From assembly GCA_030704765.1 (NCBI GenBank), contig JAUYDD010000048.1:1-6033 (forward strand): a stretch of 6,033 bases of DNA. Reading direction: 5' to 3'. Below the pieces are notes generated by a model. That model was not told where the DNA came from, did no database searches, and worked only from the letters and a program-made list of their open reading frames with translations. This DNA is from Nanobdellota archaeon (GTDB lineage Archaea > Nanobdellota > Nanobdellia > Pacearchaeales > GW2011-AR1). Position 1 is the first letter of the stretch. The number at the start of each line of letters is the position of its first letter. Shown here piece after piece: positions 4,660 to 6,033 of this stretch. The position numbers and the translations under genes were made by a program.

Positions 4660-5148
4660 ATGAAATCCCATCTTAAGATAATCCTCTTGCAATTATTATT
4701 CATATTCGTGATATCCTTAGGCGTGTATTATCTTTATCCTAGAGCAGAAGCGAATGTAAACGGAGATTGGGTCAAGTTTAATTCTATTAATGCAAAAGTG
4801 ATTGTAATATCTGAGAATCCGGATTTTTTAAATCCAAGATATATTGAATTTGATGAAAGAAAAAATTACAGCTTTAATCTAAAACCTGGGACTTATTATT
4901 GGAAACCTGATAATGGCCTTATTGAAGGAGTGAAAAATAAGTTTACAATAGACTCAGAAGTATCAATGAAGATTGAGAAAAACTCTACAGATTCTGATCT
5001 TGTGAATATTGGGAATGTCAAGATAAGTGTAAAGAAAAACCAGAATGGTATGATGGTCGGCAATATAATTCTTGAGCCAGAAGGAAGTGAAAAGATTGAG
5101 AACCTAAATGAAAGTTATGAAGCAAGGGAGGTTAATTCACTGAAATGA
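4660..5148 (+). CDS. Membrane-anchored protein with an extracellular PEGA-like beta domain
   Basis: A 162-residue protein with one N-terminal transmembrane segment (about 7-26), most likely an uncleaved anchor followed by an extracellular part. Residues 33-140 are beta-rich. The segment FNLKPGTYYWKPDNGLIEG (72-90) followed by FTIDSEVSMKI resembles PEGA or carboxypeptidase-regulatory-like sandwiches, which are binding or scaffold modules without catalysis. The tail 141-162 is acidic and probably flexible. The length seems complete. The gene overlaps the next by 4 nt (ATGA at 5145-5148), so the two are co-translated and probably work together at the cell surface. I recall similar proteins in DPANN genomes only as hypothetical proteins, so the specific role is unknown. 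Confidence 0.8.
   Translation: MKSHLKIILLQLLFIFVISLGVYYLYPRAEANVNGDWVKFNSINAKVIVISENPDFLNPRYIEFDERKNYSFNLKPGTYYWKPDNGLIEGVKNKFTIDSEVSMKIEKNSTDSDLVNIGNVKISVKKNQNGMMVGNIILEPEGSEKIENLNESYEAREVNSLK
5126..5131 (+). promoter_or_regulatory. Internal ribosome binding site of the 5145 gene
   Basis: GGGAGG (5126-5131), within AAGGGAGGTT, is a strong anti-16S match 13 nt before ATG 5145, inside the end of the previous gene. It supports the 4-nt ATGA overlap start. It contrasts with the leaderless first genes of each transcript in this window, a pattern common in archaea. Confidence 0.6.
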
Positions 5149-6033
5149 AAAATAATTTATTCAATACCAAAAGAAATTTATGTTATTTTTATATTATGAT
5201 GATAATAGTGATTCTTATGGTGAAAATCTCAGCATTAGGGGTCACACCTGGAAAGACCACGCTTGAATACCAGAAAAACTTTGAAAGAGAGATTGATTTT
5301 TCTGTGCTTAATAATGAGCATAAAGACATGGAAGTCTTCATGATGGTGCAAGGAGAACTGAACTCTTCTGTAATATTATATAACAGCACAGCTGTTTTTT
5401 TGCCTAGTGAAGAGTCCAAATCATTCAAGGCAAGGATCAATATACCTGATTCTATAAAAGATTTACCCGGGATTCATTCAGCAGAGATTGTTGTGATGGA
5501 GATTCCTAAAAGTTCTGGAGGAGGATATGTCGGAGCAGTCATCTCTGTTATTTCTTTAGTGCATATATATGTACTATATCCTGGAAAATACATTGAAGCA
5601 GACCTGAATGTCCTTGATGCTGAAAAGGATTCTAATATAACTTTTATTGTTCCTATAATCAATAGAGGCAAAATCAGCATAGGCAATGCAAGAGCATCCA
5701 TTGATATTTATACTGCTTTAAATGAGAAAGTAGGAAGTGTAGAGAGTGACAGTTCACAGGTAAAGTCAGGAGAGAGGAGCGAACTTACTGCTAAATGGCT
5801 TGCAAATGTCAATCAAGGGAATTATCTAGCTAAAGTCACTTTGTTTTATGATGGAGAAACAAGGACTTTTGAAAAACAATTTGCAATAGGAAGCCAAGCA
5901 TTATCAATTGAAAGCATTATGGTGAATAATTTTAAATTAGGCGATATAGCTAATCTAGAGATATTAGTCGAGAATAAATGGAGCCAAGAACTTACAAGTG
6001 TCTTTGCAAACCTTTTGATATATAATACTGATA
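5145..6033 (+). CDS. Secreted multi-domain beta-sandwich protein (CARDB/NEW3-like), partial at 3' end
   Basis: The frame stays open from ATG 5145 to the window edge (296 codons seen), so the C-terminus is missing. The N-terminus has a signal peptide: basic residues to position 10, hydrophobic core about 13-26, likely cleavage near ISA-LG (30-31). Residues 32-146 form a first beta domain (TTLEYQKNFEREIDFSVLN, then SKSFKARINIP and IVVMEIP), followed by a linker-like YPGKYIEADLNV. Residues 150-247 resemble a CARDB/NEW3 adhesion-type sandwich (FIVPIINRGKISIGNARASIDIY, then GNYLAKVTLFYDGE), and a further repeat-like domain begins near 252 (SIESIMVNNFKLGDIANLEILVEN). Known: such domains serve cell-surface binding or spacing, not catalysis. 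The operon partner 4660-5148 has a membrane anchor, so the two may form a surface complex. A C-terminal anchor may lie outside the window. Confidence 0.8.
   Translation, partial: MKNNLFNTKRNLCYFYIMMIIVILMVKISALGVTPGKTTLEYQKNFEREIDFSVLNNEHKDMEVFMMVQGELNSSVILYNSTAVFLPSEESKSFKARINIPDSIKDLPGIHSAEIVVMEIPKSSGGGYVGAVISVISLVHIYVLYPGKYIEADLNVLDAEKDSNITFIVPIINRGKISIGNARASIDIYTALNEKVGSVESDSSQVKSGERSELTAKWLANVNQGNYLAKVTLFYDGETRTFEKQFAIGSQALSIESIMVNNFKLGDIANLEILVENKWSQELTSVFANLLIYNTD

Noticed and set aside
5189..5701. Two - strand frames (83 and 75 codons)
   Set aside because: Both are antisense to the continuous + strand secreted protein frame that starts at 5145 with a strong ribosome binding site and signal peptide.

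Overview
The window looks like part of a small, AT-rich archaeal genome, most likely of the DPANN type (Woesearchaeota/Pacearchaeota-like). The reasons are short intergenic promoters with TATA boxes about 26 nt before start codons (leaderless transcripts), a large surface protein packed with N-glycosylation sequons, and membrane-anchored proteins of a style I associate with these lineages. The lineage is inferred from gene style, not from a marker gene. There are six credible genes, all on the + strand. I see no rRNA, tRNA, CRISPR array or transposase.

Layout. Bases 1-141 hold a small palindrome and a 90-bp structured repeat (copy C1). Bases 206-1241 hold a two-gene, overlapping operon: a small HEPN-like protein, then a minimal nucleotidyltransferase (MNT) with a C-terminal extension. 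This has the organisation of HEPN/MNT toxin-antitoxin pairs, but the HEPN-like motif has Tyr where the catalytic His is expected. Bases 1242-2105 contain no convincing gene but are packed with hairpins: seven in a row at 1292-1526, a diverged repeat copy that can fold as a three-way junction at 1739-1850, and more palindromes at 1893-2054. Bases 2136-3791 encode a 551-residue secreted or membrane-anchored glycoprotein with about 40 sequons. Its stop codon abuts a second copy of the 90-bp repeat (C4, 3789-3878), inverted relative to C1 and about 92% identical. A basic hypothetical protein (3926-4564) follows and ends in a possible terminator. A new operon then begins: a single-pass membrane protein (4660-5148) overlapping by 4 nt a secreted multi-domain beta-sandwich protein (5145 to the window edge, partial).

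The main novelty candidate is the family of structured intergenic repeats. C1 and C4 each fold into a 30-bp-class long hairpin with two asymmetric internal loops at the same places. Base changes in C4 keep pairing through G.U wobbles only when read as RNA in the + direction. Associated small palindromes share their outer bases and differ by compensatory changes. Related modules in opposite orientation bracket the HEPN/MNT operon, so that operon may be a mobile or exchangeable cassette. What the repeats do (transposon ends, terminator or mRNA-stability elements, non-coding RNA) cannot be decided from sequence alone.
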